From Punica granatum (lineage: Eukaryota > Streptophyta > Magnoliopsida > Myrtales > Lythraceae), in contig NC_045132.1 of NCBI RefSeq assembly GCF_007655135.1, positions 26,034,354 through 26,098,353 on the forward strand: a DNA stretch of 64,000 nt, read 5' to 3'. Below are positions 47,774 through 60,483 of the stretch, one piece after another. Each line of letters starts with the position of its first letter. Positions within the stretch are counted from its first letter, which is position 1. The notes beneath the pieces are model-generated. The model saw only the letters and a list, made by a program, of their open reading frames with translations. It did no database searches and had not been told where the DNA came from. A program made the translations under genes and the position numbers.

Positions 47774-47930
47774 AGTTCTTCCCTCACATAGTGTGATGGG
47801 ATCACCCATTGTTGCTCGAAAATGTGCAATCTTGCATTTTGAAATTCTGACTGTTGATCGGTTTCTGTTAGTAAGTAAAAGCTTCTAGTCTTCCGACTTT
47901 TACTTGCAACATTTTATATTCGAACATTAA

Positions 47931-48241
47931 GGTTGTGTTTGTTTATAACTTAATTAAATAATTACTTAAAAATTTACAAATTGATTACATGAAAAAATGA
48001 ATAGGAGAGAAAGAGAAGGATAAAAATAAGGGTCTTGTTTGCTTAATGATTGACCGAAAAATCACTTAATGAGTAAATAAAATTTTTTAACTTAATGATA
48101 AATTATTTTTCACTTATTAGTACTCCGACCCCTTACAAAATATTTTCTCACCCTTATCATTTATATTATCTTCCAATACATTTCTTTTCTTTAAGTAATT
48201 AAATCCTTAATTTTTAAGCACTTAATTTATCAAACACCATC
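47931..48241. mobile_element. Tourist-like (PIF/Harbinger) MITE
   Basis: The ends GGTTGTGTTTGTTTATAAC and TTATCAAACACCATC are inverted, and the pairing continues through ACTTAAAAATT and its complement. TAA flanks both sides (47928-47930 and 48242-48244), the usual 3-bp target duplication. It is non-coding. Confidence 0.72.
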
Positions 48242-48685
48242 TAAGTAGTATCATTGCTTTTCGATGTTCTAATTTTTCGCTTATCAAGGGATGTAAGCCA
48301 GCAATTAATCGATCTTTCTATCGAATCGTCGACTTGAATTGAAGGCATGATTGCTAAGCCTCAATTCACTAAGATTGCCAGATTCTAATCTGAAGTTAAA
48401 AACTTAGTAATTATTTTCCATAGATAAATATTAGTAATTGATAAATTAATTAAATAAAAGAATTGGGATAAAAAGTCTAGAAATCTCCAGTAGGACCAAT
48501 ACCAATTGGTTGGGCCACTCAATCTCTCTCTCTCTGCTTCTGACCGGACCAAGAACGACAAGAGCGCGCTCTCTCTCTCTCTGTGTTATCCTTACACTCA
48601 GCTGTCAGCTCCAAGCAAGAGCCTAAGCTAACCAACAAATCCATTCGACCCACATAAGGATTTGATCTTTAGCTTCTTCCCAAGA

Positions 48686-50682
48686 ATGGCGCTGGTCCCA
48701 TCCGACCCAATTAGCAACGGAAGCGGAGGAGGCCCGCTTTTTGCAGAGGTCAACATGGTGGCCGACCCTTCCGCCCCCGCCACCGTCCGGGCCACCGTCG
48801 TCCAGGCCTCCACCGTCTTCTACGACACGCCCGCCACCCTCGACAAGGCGGAGAGGCTGCTCGCCGAGGCGGCTTCCTACGGCTCCCAGCTGGTCGTGTT
48901 CCCGGAAGCGTTCATCGGAGGGTACCCCCGTGGCTCCAACTTCGGGGTCACTATAGGGAACCGGACGGCCAAGGGCAGGGAGGAGTTCCGCAAGTATCAC
49001 GCTTCCGCCATTGATGTGCCCGGTACTGTAGCTAAAGCCTCCTCCTTTGTTTCCTTTTCTGTTCCTAGAAAGCGCGAGCTATTTGCTTAATTGTTTGTGA
49101 GAAAAGTCATGTCTAGGGGTCTGTGTTTTTGGAGGTGGAGTATGTTGCGCTCTCGTGGAGATGGAAGCATCCATCCTAGATTCCAAGAATTGGTTTTTTG
49201 TGTTGACTTGATCGACTCTTAAACGTGTGTTGGGAGAACAGGAAGAGTTATCTGGAATATGATATCTATGAGATGCCAAAGAAGGTTGCACTGACAATGG
49301 CGTGATGAATGTCGTAGTTTTTGTAGCAAGTTGGTCCAAACAATTTAATCGCGGCCCATATGATAACAGAATTTTGGAGCTGTAACTGCATACTTCGGAT
49401 AGTAAGTTTGATAACACTGTGTCTATAAGCATGACAATGCTTGCACTGGCAATTTTTTGGGCAGCTTCTTTTTTAGTTCCGCTATACCTTCATGAGAATG
49501 TACATCAATCCATGAAATGTTATGACTTGACGCATCACTTTTCGTCTCTGTTCTGAAATTAGTTTGTTTCTTCATAATTTGTTTTTGGGTGCTGTGAATG
49601 CAGGGCCAGAAGTTGAGAGATTGGCGGCAATGGCAGGAAAGTATAAGGTGTATCTTGTGATGGGTGTGATCGAGAGAGATGGATACACACTTTATTGTAC
49701 TGTTCTGTTCTTTGATTCTCAAGGCCGATACCTCGGGAAGCACCGGAAAATCATGCCAACTGCACTGGAGCGCGTGATCTGGGGATTTGGCGATGGGTCC
49801 ACCATTCCAGTGTTTGAGACACCGATTGGGAAAATAGGTGCTGCCATTTGCTGGGAAAACAGGATGCCACTTCTGAGAACAGCAATGTATGCGAAAGGTT
49901 AGTTGATGATGTTCTCATGATGTTTCTGTCCGACCTCTGCATTTCTTCTCAATCAAGGAGGTATAGTCGAATGATGTTTTCACGATTCTTAAAAGGGAAA
50001 CGCGACATGATTCTCCTCATTTCCCTCAATGGAGAAATTGGAGAACTGGAAAATTTTATATCTGTTTAGAGAGCAGAACAGAGCTGTCTCTTATCCCATG
50101 GGCGTGCAACTAATTAGCCTCCCAACCTGGTGTTTGCAGGTATTGAAATATATTGTGCACCGACAGCTGATGCTCGCGATGTCTGGCAAGCATCTATGAC
50201 CCACATTGCCCTTGAGGGTGGATGTTTTGTTTTATCAGCCAACCAATTCTGTCGTCGCAAGGATTACCCTCCTCCACCAGAATATATGTTCACAGGGACC
50301 GAAGGTGATCTTAACCCAGAATCGGTTGTGTGTGCTGGAGGAAGCGTTATCATCTCTCCAACGGGAACCATCTTGGCAGGGCCCAACTATGACGGAGAGG
50401 CACTTATCTCGGCAGACCTTGGTATATAGTATTTCTTCTTAATCCTCCGAATGAGTATAGTATTTTATCTGTTACGTATGTCAGTGATTTCTGTTTAATG
50501 CAATTGGGATGTGAATGGCATAACGTGCAGATCTCGGAGAGATAGCGAGGGCAAAGTTCGACTTTGATGTTGTGGGCCATTATTCAAGGCCAGAGGTGCT
50601 CAGCCTAGTTGTCCAGGACAGCCCAACCAACCCGGTCACTTTCACGTCCTCGTCCGCTAATCCAGAAGCCTCTCACAGATAG
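48686..50682 (+). CDS. NIT4: Bifunctional nitrilase/nitrile hydratase NIT4
   Basis: Four exons: 48686-49022, 49604-49897, 50140-50421 and 50531-50682, total 1065 bases (354 aa), the usual NIT4 length. The triad is E74 ([13 protein letters not shown]), K161 (GKHRKIMPT) and C195 ([10 protein letters not shown]). The N-end with LFAEVNM and [18 protein letters not shown] is typical of NIT4. The enzyme converts beta-cyano-L-alanine to Asp plus ammonia or to Asn, in cytosolic cyanide detoxification after cyanoalanine synthase. The ATG at 48686 follows a CT-rich leader; an upstream in-frame Met at 48662 is less likely. Exon 1 is continuous where the 45 kb copy has an intron. This is probably the ancestral, main copy of the cluster. 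Confidence 0.94.
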
Positions 50683-51307
50683 CCTACTGATCCATGTGAT
50701 CGCCAATTGTAATTACGCAGCTCGTTGATATGATTGGAGAATCCAGATGAGAATGTGGGTTTGAAAGTACTGTTGTATAGAAATGAGGTGTTTGCAGATA
50801 ATTATCAATGTGGCTGCAAAGATTTCCTGCCAATGTATCTGTAGTTTCAATGAAACATGTCTGTCTTTAAGTAACAATAATACTCTCATGGTAGTTTACT
50901 TAATTCTTCTGGCATCTTCTCAACTTATTCTTCTGCTCTCTATTAGTTTAATGTGACAGGGAGGTGTTAACGAACATATTGATTTAGATTAATTTACTTG
51001 AAATTTCTTAATCAACAAATTCCACATTAATATTAAAATGAAAACGAACAGCTCATTTTATTCTCTTAATTATCAATGAAGCAGCCCGAGTCCGTTAGGC
51101 AATGACAAAATCTGCCATCGCCACATGATAAGGATCAAATACAACAAAAACCTTACATAGTATAATAATAATAATAATAATAAAACATAACTAACAATAT
51201 ATAACCAAATAGAACGCCAAAGAAGCTTCTGTACAGTTAATTTTCATACACAATTACCATCCTAGTATCAAAATTTCGAACATCAGAAGAGCAATACTAA
51301 CTCAGTT

Positions 51308-53672
51308 TCAGGTTTCGATATTAACCGGCTCGTTTCCACGTTCGCTGCTGATTCTCGCCGCCTCCGCTCTCGGGTTGATAGTTGGGGAACTTTCCCGGAT
51401 GTCACTTACAGGATCTGGGACGGGCCCCCACTTCCTGATCGGGCTCGTGACAGGCTGAAGAGAGGCTATCCCAAAACCGGGCACCTTGGAGTCTCTTATG
51501 CCTTTTGTGGTTCTGTGTCTCTTCGACTGGTCTTCCTCATTCTTTGCCTGAGCGTGCGAGACAAACTCGACCAGTCTCCCCCTATCAAAGCCGTTGAGGT
51601 TCTCGCAACTGTTCGGCCCGAGTTCGACGCCGTTTGAAGTTCCCTTCTTTAAGGAGATGCTTGCCCACTGAATCTTCTCCGAGAGAGACCTCCTCCCATT
51701 GAATGGAAGCTCCTTATCCACCGAGTCTCTCTTCGTCGGATCTAGAGCTTCGAGGCCCTCCCCGAAGCTCCATTTGTAGCTCCTCGTGTTATTATCCATG
51801 TTCAACTCAATCGAGTGGAGATCACTATCCGCTGAATCATCTCCTTCGCTCTCCTCGACTTCTCTGTTGACTTCTCCATTCTGATGATCCAACTCGAAGC
51901 GGTTACTAATGCCATAACTACCTGTCAAGAGAGCCTCGAGCTTCTTGCTCCTCTCCGACTTCGGGGAGTCCTCGTTATCCTCTTCTTGACCCACCTTTGT
52001 CCTCAGATAGTTCTCTAGCTCGCTCTTCAGCCTCTCAACCGCTGCGTTCTTCTCCTCGAAGTGGTACTTTGCCTCCGAGAGCTTCATCTGAACTCTCTCT
52101 TCTCGTAGAACATCCGCTAGCTGAAGCATCTCGCGCTCCTGCTCGACCTCCTCTAGGACCTTCGCCGACTCCCTCTTCAGCTGCTCTACCTCAGCCCTGT
52201 CCTCTCCGATCCCTTGTGCAAGCTCATCACACACCTGTTCCAGTATCTCCTTCGCTCTCCTCTCACTCTCAAGCTCCTTCACAGCCTTTGAAAGGTTAGC
52301 CTTTGTTTCCAGCAACTCGTTCCCAAGCTTCTTGTTCAATCTCTCCGTTTGCCTCCTCAGCTTTCGCTCCACCTCGAGCTCTTCAGCAACGTGGGCAATG
52401 GCGTTCCGAACCCTATCTCTCTCCTTGGCTTTCCACACAGCCTTTTCCTCATTGAAATGCCGAGTGAGGAACTCGATCTCACTTTGGCGGGCCCTGGACT
52501 CATGGATCAGTTCCTCGACGTGGGCGCGTGCCTGATCGAGCTCAGCCCGCAGGGCAGAGACAAGGGAAATAGTAGAAGGCTGTTGCTTCCCGAGACCTCC
52601 GACCCGATACAGAACTTTAAGGAGTTCCTTAGATGTTGTTAAACTGTTACCAAGATCCTTTAAGCGGGTCCTCATATCGATCAAGCCCTCTGTGTGATTC
52701 TTGCTACAAGAATGAGACTCGATCTGCAACCAATAAAACAGGGAATCGATGCGAAGTTATTCAAACCGATTCAGAAATATTTCTGTCATTCAAATTGATA
52801 TATAGTGAAAGGTTCCCTCTTGCCAGCATATCTGCTGTCATTTTCATGGTTTCCTAACAATTCAGAGAAACCAACAGCTTTCTGAAAGAGATGCCCAAAA
52901 AAAGTCAATACAAACCAAATAATTGCTTGGAATTATCTGCAAAGATCTCTACCTCTACCACATTGGCATTGGCAATAGAGTCTTCTTGGCCTCCGACGTA
53001 ATCAGCGAGCTGAAGCTTTTGAGATACCGCCGAAGCCCTTCTCCGATGCTTCCCACCTTCCGGCCGATCCATCCCCTGCAAACAAATGGCAGGCATTTTC
53101 ATTCTCATCCAATGTCAGGGAAACCTTAATCGTTGGCAATGGCTTCCTGCAATTCCCCGGACACCCGATCAAGGGCTATCTAGAAGCGAAATCTATGCAC
53201 ATTGGCAAACGGAAATGAAGGATTACGAAAGGAAATCGATTCCCACCTCAGGGAGAGGACTATAGGTCGGATCGGACACACGCGGCGGCATCATCAACGA
53301 CTCCGAATGCGAAAACTTCCCATGCTTCTCTCTCCTCCTCATCCCCTTCTTGTCATCCAAAGCTACGTCCTTCACAGGTGACGGCACCTCATTGATCTCC
53401 CAAAGAGTAGCCCCGAGCTTCCTTGCGGAAACAGGAACCTCCTTGCTCTCCATCGGGCCAGTGGGGTAGTTCGAGCTGTTGGGAACCACCAGGGCGGGAG
53501 ACTTCGAGCCGAGCTTCCAAGTCGGGGTGGGAGTGCTGGACCCGGTCCTCTTACCAACCAAAATCGCCCTCTTCAGCCTGTACCGCCTCACCAGAGACGA
53601 GGACGAGGAAGACGAGCAGCCCCTCTTCCTGATCTTGCAGTGGCCGCTACCGTTCCCGGACCTCCCTTCCAT
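51308..53672 (-). CDS. At5g41620-like coiled-coil protein (BRANCHLESS TRICHOME-related family)
   Basis: Three coding exons: 53672-53247, 53075-52953 and 52723-51308, all phase 0, giving 654 aa. The basic Ser-rich N-end (KIRKRGCSSSSSSSLVRRYR) leads to KLGATLWEINEVPSP, a hallmark of this plant family. The block ASAVSQKLQLADY follows. Residues of about 190-420 are a long coiled coil (ELEVERKLRRQTERLNKKLG, ESERRAKEILEQVCDELAQG, EREMLQLADVLREERVQMKL). The tail is acidic then Pro/Ser-rich. Members are annotated as USO1-like or uncharacterised, and a link to trichome branching or cytoskeleton is known for relatives. The exon 2 donor could be two codons earlier, because GTAGAG occurs twice. Confidence 0.88.
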
Positions 53673-54127
53673 CAGACGAATTTTGGGAAATGGAAAATCG
53701 CTGCCGGTCTTGCAACAAATTTGGTGGCTTTAGAAAAGGAAGGTTTGCGGGTGGGTGACCATTTTTATTGACCGGCTTTGGGGATTTTCGGGATATAGAG
53801 ATTCTGCGATACAAAGCTGATGGTGGTGGGAGGATTATTGATCATCTTCACTTGCCTTTTCTGCTGTCACCTAGATTTCCTCAAAAGAAGGAAAAAAAGA
53901 TTCTCTGTTCTTCTTCTTCTCCTCCTCCTCCTCCTTCGCCTTCTTCCTCCTCCTCCTCTGCTTCAATGTGGCAGTCCAAAAGATTTGAAAGCAGCAGTAG
54001 AAAGTGTAGGGGGCAGTGAACTGTAAATTGGGTCGAGAAATTTTGGATTTTTGAGAGAGCTTTTGATTCGGAATTCTGGAGAGGGAAAGAAAAGGTAAAG
54101 TGAGAGAGAAGAGAGAGAAACAGAGCA

Positions 54128-54131
<4 letters not shown>

Positions 54132-54162
<31 letters not shown>
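54132..54162. repeat. (GA)n microsatellite
   Basis: A GA dinucleotide run upstream of the At5g41620-like gene, in a purine-rich 150-base stretch. GA/CT runs near plant promoters are common and may bind BBR/BPC proteins. Confidence 0.9.
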
Positions 54163-54164
<2 letters not shown>

Positions 54165-56289
54165 TGAGTGAGAGAGAAACAGAGGGGAAGGGAAGGGATG
54201 CTTTTTGGTTGGGAGGACTCGGCTCGTTCGAAGGAGGGGAGATGAATTAAAAGGAGGGAGGTGATGACATGGTATACACGTCAGCGGAGCTCAGTCGAAT
54301 CGGGGACGTGCATGTTGATTGTGGAGGCGACTAGGTTCGGCGTATGAATCTTGTCTCCCCGCCCAATCAGCCCCTAGTTTCTCTTTCCTTTCTATTTAAG
54401 TCCCCGTACTTTGTCGCAGCTCCCTAATGGTGAGTTCCATCGGAGCACTCCGAATCCTCGATGTTTTCTAGCACTGCAATTGATGCCACGAGGACATAAA
54501 TTTCGAGGCGCCATGCCCTCACATGCGTGGAATGAATTGAAAAGAGCAAATAATGTGGCAAGCGATGGATGGAATATATATATAGAGAGAGAGAGAAAAA
54601 AAAATAAAGATTGAAGAAATTTTATCGGATATAATGATAATATTCACATGACATGACATGATCAACTAATCATAACAAGGTAATGATGATACGGTGAAGT
54701 AATAATTACCACTCGTGTGCACAACAAAAGCTGCAAATGCAAGTTAATGCAGACCACGATGGACTATAGATAAGCACTGCATAGATTAGGCTAGATTGGA
54801 TCTCTTGTTAATTATTTTGCCTAGAGTAAATGCATGTAGAGCGAGTACATAAGATAAAAAGGCAAAAAAAAATTATATATATTTATACGATCTCGTAATC
54901 GTGTTTTTAGTGGTCGGTTTGTGGAATGCCTGCAATCCGACAATTGCCGGACTTTCTCGGTTGCACGTTCAGGCGATTTTGGTGTGCGGGAGTAAGTAGA
55001 AGTGCACATGAAAATTCGACGGGGATCAAAGTCGAATCGGACTAACATTAGGGCAGCTAATGGTACGGACATTTTCATAAATACATTGATTGTGAGGGGT
55101 GTGAAGATGTAAATAAGTGGGGGAAGGGGAAAATAATGTAGCCGACCAATCTAAAACGGTGCCAGTACATCGTGTCCACCATCAAAAGGCCCCCCAAAAC
55201 CAATACAACGTACAACGAGGATCGTCTCATCCTACCTCCTCCTCTCAATACAATACAATTCAATACCATACACCCCTTAATAACGTAAGAAAATGTTTGG
55301 AGAGAGGCCACGAGGTAGGTCCCCCAACAACGGCTCCATGTTTCATGTTCCTTTGGCAACATATATAAGAATCGAGATCGTCCGATAATAAGCCGGGAAT
55401 CTCATCACGGTTAAAGACCCGTATATAATCTAATAGGGGAAGGACAACTAATCATAGAGAAGAATTTCAAATGAGGTATTCATCGCTTCGTTGCAAATGT
55501 TTAGTGTACGTATACAAGCATACGAAGTAGTCTAGGAGAAGTTGTATCTTGGATATTATTTTTGAAAACCCGATAGTAAATGATCGCCATAAATATTGTA
55601 GGTTGCTCTGAGACCGAAATTATTTCGAGAATGAGAGGCTTATTTGAATTGGATGAAGCCATTGCAGCATCCCTTTGGAATTTAGTGGGGGTCCCACTCC
55701 CATTCCGTGCCAATTTTTCACATGCCGTGCCTCGTCAATGGTGTGTAGGTCTGTCTTGGCCACATTTGGATAGGGTTGGGGTGTGTGTGTGTGTGTGTGG
55801 GGGGGGTCACCCTTCAATTTTTGCATCCTTCTTCAAATCTCTTCCCCTTGGCTCCTTCTTCCCTTAGTCGGATATCTGGAAAGGGATGGTTCACTTCACT
55901 TCACTCCTCTTCAGCAGTTTGTGTTTGTTGGTGGCAATGCTCGACCGGGTCTCTCCCCCTTCTCATTAACAATATCGCGACACGGATATCTAGTCATTTC
56001 CCATCTACTTTATCCGGAATTAGGTCCGAGCGGCTTTTGTAGTATTGTATTCAATAGATGTCGCGTGGGGGATCCATCCAACAAAGACTGTTTCGTCTAG
56101 AGATGCAAGTTCATCGTCCGATATTCAAGATATGCTTGTTTGGTTTGCAAATATAATTTTAAAATCACAACTTTAACATAATTCTACCAACATCAAAACA
56201 AAATAACTCATACAAAGTCAAATGGTGAATCCCATTTATACTACTCTTTTTCAAAATCAAAATCTGATTTTAAAATCCTACTTTAAAAC

Positions 56290-56324
<35 letters not shown>

Positions 56325-57101
56325 TTCTTATACCGACTGAAACTTTAAGTATAACTTTCGAATACTTCGATAAGTCAAAAGGTAAGTCGGAATTTCTCAT
56401 CTTCTAATTAGTGAAATTCCCACAACCATACGCGAAATAGTCCTATCCATCTAAATCCCAATCCAGCGGAATTGGATGACTCGACTATCGGGGCCAAGGT
56501 CGTGTTTGCTACAGTAGGTTGGGCTAAAATTTCTCCGACGTTAATTGAATGTAATGTAACTGATAGTACTTTAAGAGAAGGAAATATCAATTCTTCACCT
56601 AAACCGTTGACGTGTGTTCCACTTTTTATCAAGTGCGTGCTTTTGGCTAAATCCATCGCCCAAAGTCTAATCGGAACCAATCTTCAATGTCGCATACACT
56701 GTTTCTCCTTGGCAGTTTCTTCATCACCTAACATGGGCTTCTTCTCCCCCTCCCTCCATTTCCATTCATATGATGATAAAATCTCAATACCGTCCATTAA
56801 TTCCATTCAAAGGTTTGGAGGGTTGCCGTTGTTTTTCAGCTCCTCGACTTAACTCGGTCACCCTGCAAAATCTTTAAGAGCAATCGCCGCGCCAACCCCC
56901 ACCACCCCGAAATAATTCTCTCAAAAGGCCATTGGAGTTGCTTGTATTATCTGAAAGCTAGCAAATGAATGCCATCGATGCAGCATAGCATAGCACATGC
57001 GAACGAATACGATAGATTATTGGAACGACTCGTTCGTATTATATTCAACAGTTGATTGATACTTTCTCACCCCGCTCGGTCGTCTCGAGCCAGCCTCCTT
57101 C

Positions 57102-57495
57102 TATTAAATTTTCATTGGGCTTATACGGGTTAGGTCTCATTTCTACTTAAAAGTTCAAGCTGATAAGTGATATTACCTAAGTCTCATATAAATCAACATT
57201 CAATAATTGGTCTGTTTCTGCTTACACGTTGTCAAGTGCCCTTCATTATCCGCCCTCAATAACTGAGTTCGAGCCGGACTCATCTTTCGTGCTCGTGTGA
57301 GGGGGGACTAACACGAGGCGCTCTTTTGACTACTCTCGATATTAGGTCGGCGTAATGTGAGCCCACGTGGACACGCAGAAGCATAACCCGCTCTGATATC
57401 ATATTAAATTTACATTGGACTTATACGGGTTTGGTCTCATTTTCACTTAAAAGCTCAAGATGATAAGTGATGGTATCAAAGTCTCATATAAACCA
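57102..57495 (-). mobile_element. TRIM-like miniature LTR retroelement, copy 2
   Basis: Direct repeats of about 95 bases begin at 57102 and about 57403, sharing TATTAAATTT, ATTGG(G/A)CTTATACGGGTT and AAGTCTCATATAAA. The second is preceded by CGCTCTGATATCA, the complement of the Met-tRNA primer site. The interior has GAGCCGGACTCAT, which is also in copy 1 at 43.0 kb. There is no coding frame. Confidence 0.6.
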
Positions 57496-59201
57496 ATGGT
57501 TGTTCTTTCATATTTTTTATGTGGGATTTTGTAATTCTCAATACCTTCCGCTAGTGGGTGGACAGTTGAATATAAAGCCTTGGAGATATTTCACGGGCCT
57601 AACGGGTCCAAATCATTGCTGACTTGTTCTTATTGGGCTGACAACCCGGCCCAATATGAGGCTCTTTTAGTGGAAATGAAAGGAAAAAAACTGTTTGGGC
57701 TTGAAATGACTGGTGGAGCTGAGCCCATTGAAGCCCACGAGGCATTTCCTGTGCGAGTTCATCAATCAAATGGGTCTTCACCTCACCTAACAAGACTATA
57801 TAGGGATTGATTGGGTCCATGCGATATGTTTCGCAAGAGTATCTTCAAGATCATGTGCTCTTGAAACTCACCGGAAGCATCCGTGACTAGATTAGGTCGA
57901 TGCCCGAACAGAGATACTATCGATATCATTGTCATTATAATTAATATCGAAATGTGAAAGATGGAAGATTTCGCATTTTCATGTATTGAGTTTTATGTCA
58001 AACCATTGAGATTGCGTATGCTCGTTGCTTTTACTGGAGTAAGAACGAGTTCAGAATTTCGAGAGAAATATCACTTTCTTCCCAATCACATCCTCGGCTA
58101 CTTCTTAGATGAAGAAACTAATGTGATGCGGGCACTTGTGATTTGATCAGAGTGAGTGACTTGGCTTGGGACCTCGCACATTAATTACCTCATAGTTTGT
58201 CGTGATCGAAGAGAAAACCGCCTGAGCTTATCCATATCAAATATGAGATGTAAATGGATAAGCCCTGAAAATATCTGTATTTAATGACTAAGTAAGATGT
58301 ACGTAAACTGATATAGACACCAGTCAGGCATTCGTTAAAAGAAAAAAAAAAAAAAAAAAAAGAACACTCGATGCACACCAAGTGGCCTTAGCTTAAAACT
58401 AATTAAAATGGAAAGCGTCAAAGTCGATAGTCAAAGCCGGCGGGCTGGCGTCTTTCTCATCATCCAATGGCCGCCGGAGAGCATCTCCACCCATTGACGC
58501 ACCGTCCCATCGTCCGTTTGGTTCGATGCGGCATGCATCTTTATGTCAAAGTCTTCACCTCACTTGGAAAGTTTTATGTCGTGCAGTTTAATCAGTTGAT
58601 CGTGCTGAAGTGACTTTATGCAGACATATTGCGTCGAGCCGAATCAAAGATAAAAAGATGTTGCCAATTTATCGACGGAAGGTATGTTTTTCTAGTTATG
58701 GAGTCAAAAAATGTGGGATTAATTTGAGCCCTACCGTGGAATATTCAGTGGCCTATAAGATACTAATCTGATGAGCCAAGTCAAGAATAACTAAGCCAAT
58801 TAAATTATTGACAATTCTACTAATCATCTTACATCACTTCACAAAAGAACATATTCTTTTATCGATTTCCACTAAATCAAGCAACCTTGGATGCCGCATG
58901 AACTCGACAAGAGAAATTACGAAAAGAATAAGTGGACTCATATTCAACGTACGTAACCACATCCATTTGTAAAGAATTTGATTTCTATTGATATCTTCCG
59001 AAAAATACATGTATGGTAAGGATGATCAAGTTTTGCCCTTGAATCTTTCATAGGCCGTCATTACATGGTGGGGCTAATGTCATATCTCACTCCTCTTCCA
59101 AACCAATGAAATAATATGATTTGCTTATATTTCTAACTTTTAAATTTTTGCCATTCTATATTTACTTAAATAAATAAATATATATATTATATTAATTTTT
59201 T

Positions 59202-60299
59202 CTACCTAAACAAAATGTACGACCAAAATGTCACGAAAATGGTGACGCCGACGGCGATGCAGGCCAAGTCAAGGGCCCTCTCCGCCCTGTGCTGCTGCCG
59301 CCTTCGCTCCCTTTTCATCTCCTCAAACTCCTTGAACTGCTCCTTCGCCTCCCCTCTCTTCCTCGCCTTCCGCCTCTGCCCGCCCTCCATGGCCGCCTCG
59401 AGTATTACCAAACTGTCTCTCCCGTTCAAGCTCCTCCCTTCCATGTCCTCCACCTGCAGGCTCACCTCCGTCACCTCCAGGCAATCCTCTCCTACTCCTC
59501 CCTTGCTCTTCCCTGCCCCGAACGTCACCACCGCCCCAAACTGCACAACTTCCGCTGCTGACCCTTTCCGTGGCTCCCCTGCCACTATGGTCCCGTACAG
59601 GACCAAGATGTCCCCCGTCAGCCAGTGCCTCTGGACCGAGACCGGCTCCCTGCTCGAAAGGTTCACCACACGCTTCAGTGCCGTGTCGATCACGATCCAG
59701 CTCATCGTCAGGTTCTCCTCCAAGTGGCTGAGCCACTCGTCGTCGTCGGCCCCCGCAGAGTTCCGTGTTATGAAGGTCGGGAGCAGCTCCTTGGGGCCGA
59801 GCAGGTCGACCCTAAAGGGCGAGCACCGGAACCACCCCGACTCTGTCTCGTTAGCCTGGACCTTCGAGAACACGAGCTCGTCCTTGTAGAATAGATCGAC
59901 CGCTGAGATCAACTCGGTGGTCGGGGACGGGAACTTGTACGCGGGACGTTTCTTCTGCCTCGACGGCTTGGGGCGGTGAAGCAGCGGGTAGGAGTCGGAG
60001 AAGAAGGAGCGGTGGCTGGAGGGGAGCGTGGAGATGACCTGGCGGACGAGCGGGTCCTGTGTGGACGGCCATGTCGAGGCACACACATCCCTCCAGAGAG
60101 CGTCGTCGGAGGAGAGGGCGCTGAGCTGGGCGGAGGCGCAGGTGACGGCCGCCAGGGCCGGGCCGTCCAGGCGGGTCAAGATGTGGGACCGAATGATGTC
60201 TGAGTGAACAGTGGTGATGGAGGCAGTGGCCGCTTCATGGCTACGACCGTGCTGATGATCATCAGCCGCTGCTATCGGCGGTCGGATAGGGCTAGCCAT
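59202..60299 (-). CDS. F-box protein (At2g36090-like) with C-terminal membrane anchor
   Basis: An intronless 365-residue frame. The F-box is at about residues 30-75: DIIRSHILTRLDGPALAAV, then CASAQLSALSSDDALWRDV and ASTWPST. The middle holds RSFFSDSYPLLH, ISAVDLFYKDELVFS, WFRCSPFRVDLLGPKE and LTMSWIVIDTALKRVVNLSS, as in the plant F-box group of At2g36090. The basic stretch EEMKRERRRQQHRAE leads to a hydrophobic end LACIAVGVTIFVTFWSYILF, a predicted tail anchor. It would recruit targets to an SCF ubiquitin ligase, perhaps at a membrane. The gene is GC-rich compared with its flanks; the several opposite-strand frames are shadows. Confidence 0.9.
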   Translation of the reverse strand: MASPIRPPIAAADDHQHGRSHEAATASITTVHSDIIRSHILTRLDGPALAAVTCASAQLSALSSDDALWRDVCASTWPSTQDPLVRQVISTLPSSHRSFFSDSYPLLHRPKPSRQKKRPAYKFPSPTTELISAVDLFYKDELVFSKVQANETESGWFRCSPFRVDLLGPKELLPTFITRNSAGADDDEWLSHLEENLTMSWIVIDTALKRVVNLSSREPVSVQRHWLTGDILVLYGTIVAGEPRKGSAAEVVQFGAVVTFGAGKSKGGVGEDCLEVTEVSLQVEDMEGRSLNGRDSLVILEAAMEGGQRRKARKRGEAKEQFKEFEEMKRERRRQQHRAERALDLACIAVGVTIFVTFWSYILFR

Positions 60300-60483
60300 T
60301 TTATATATCGAATTGACAAAACGAAATGATTATTCGGTTTCCTTCCCGAAAAAAGCCGAACGCAGAACAATGTTGTTTGATCTTCAAGACCTCTTGTGTT
60401 CGTTAGAACAATTGTGGTAGGGAGAGAGTGGAGACAAATGATGTATACATGGATGTGAGGTTTTGAACAAGCAAAAGCGGGCA

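Larger units (their letters stand above)
44165..47840 (+). repeat. Segmental duplication, copy 2 (active nitrilase unit)
   Basis: This is the partner of 38996-42260. Shared blocks are GAGGCTTCCTGAAGCGATCT, AAAGCCGATGTGCAAGAA, the TATTTATA promoter, the five nitrilase exons, and the 3' flank. The 3' flank is interrupted here by an insertion of about 790 bases. Confidence 0.7.
53673..59201. other. Long stretch without a recognised gene
   Basis: The first 600 bases are probably promoter and leader of the At5g41620-like gene. They include CTC-rich DNA and a (GA)n run. Beyond lie AT-rich DNA, a GT/G-rich run near 55780-55806, a (TA)n run at 56289-56322 and a TRIM-like element at 57.1 kb. Frames at 55580-56100, 56408-56852 and 57580-58146 have no convincing homology. 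Confidence 0.6.

Noticed and set aside
48623..49000. 125-codon minus-strand frame opposite NIT4 exon 1
   Set aside because: It is a shadow of the GC-rich NIT4 exon. The plus strand holds the conserved catalytic motif.
57580..57810. Frame with DNPAQYEALL, faintly like the RNase H region of Ty3 elements
   Set aside because: The match is a few residues only, and no neighbouring polymerase or integrase motifs occur in any frame.
59215..59889. 224-codon plus-strand frame opposite the F-box gene
   Set aside because: It is a shadow of the F-box coding sequence. The F-box frame carries conserved motifs and a TATA box.
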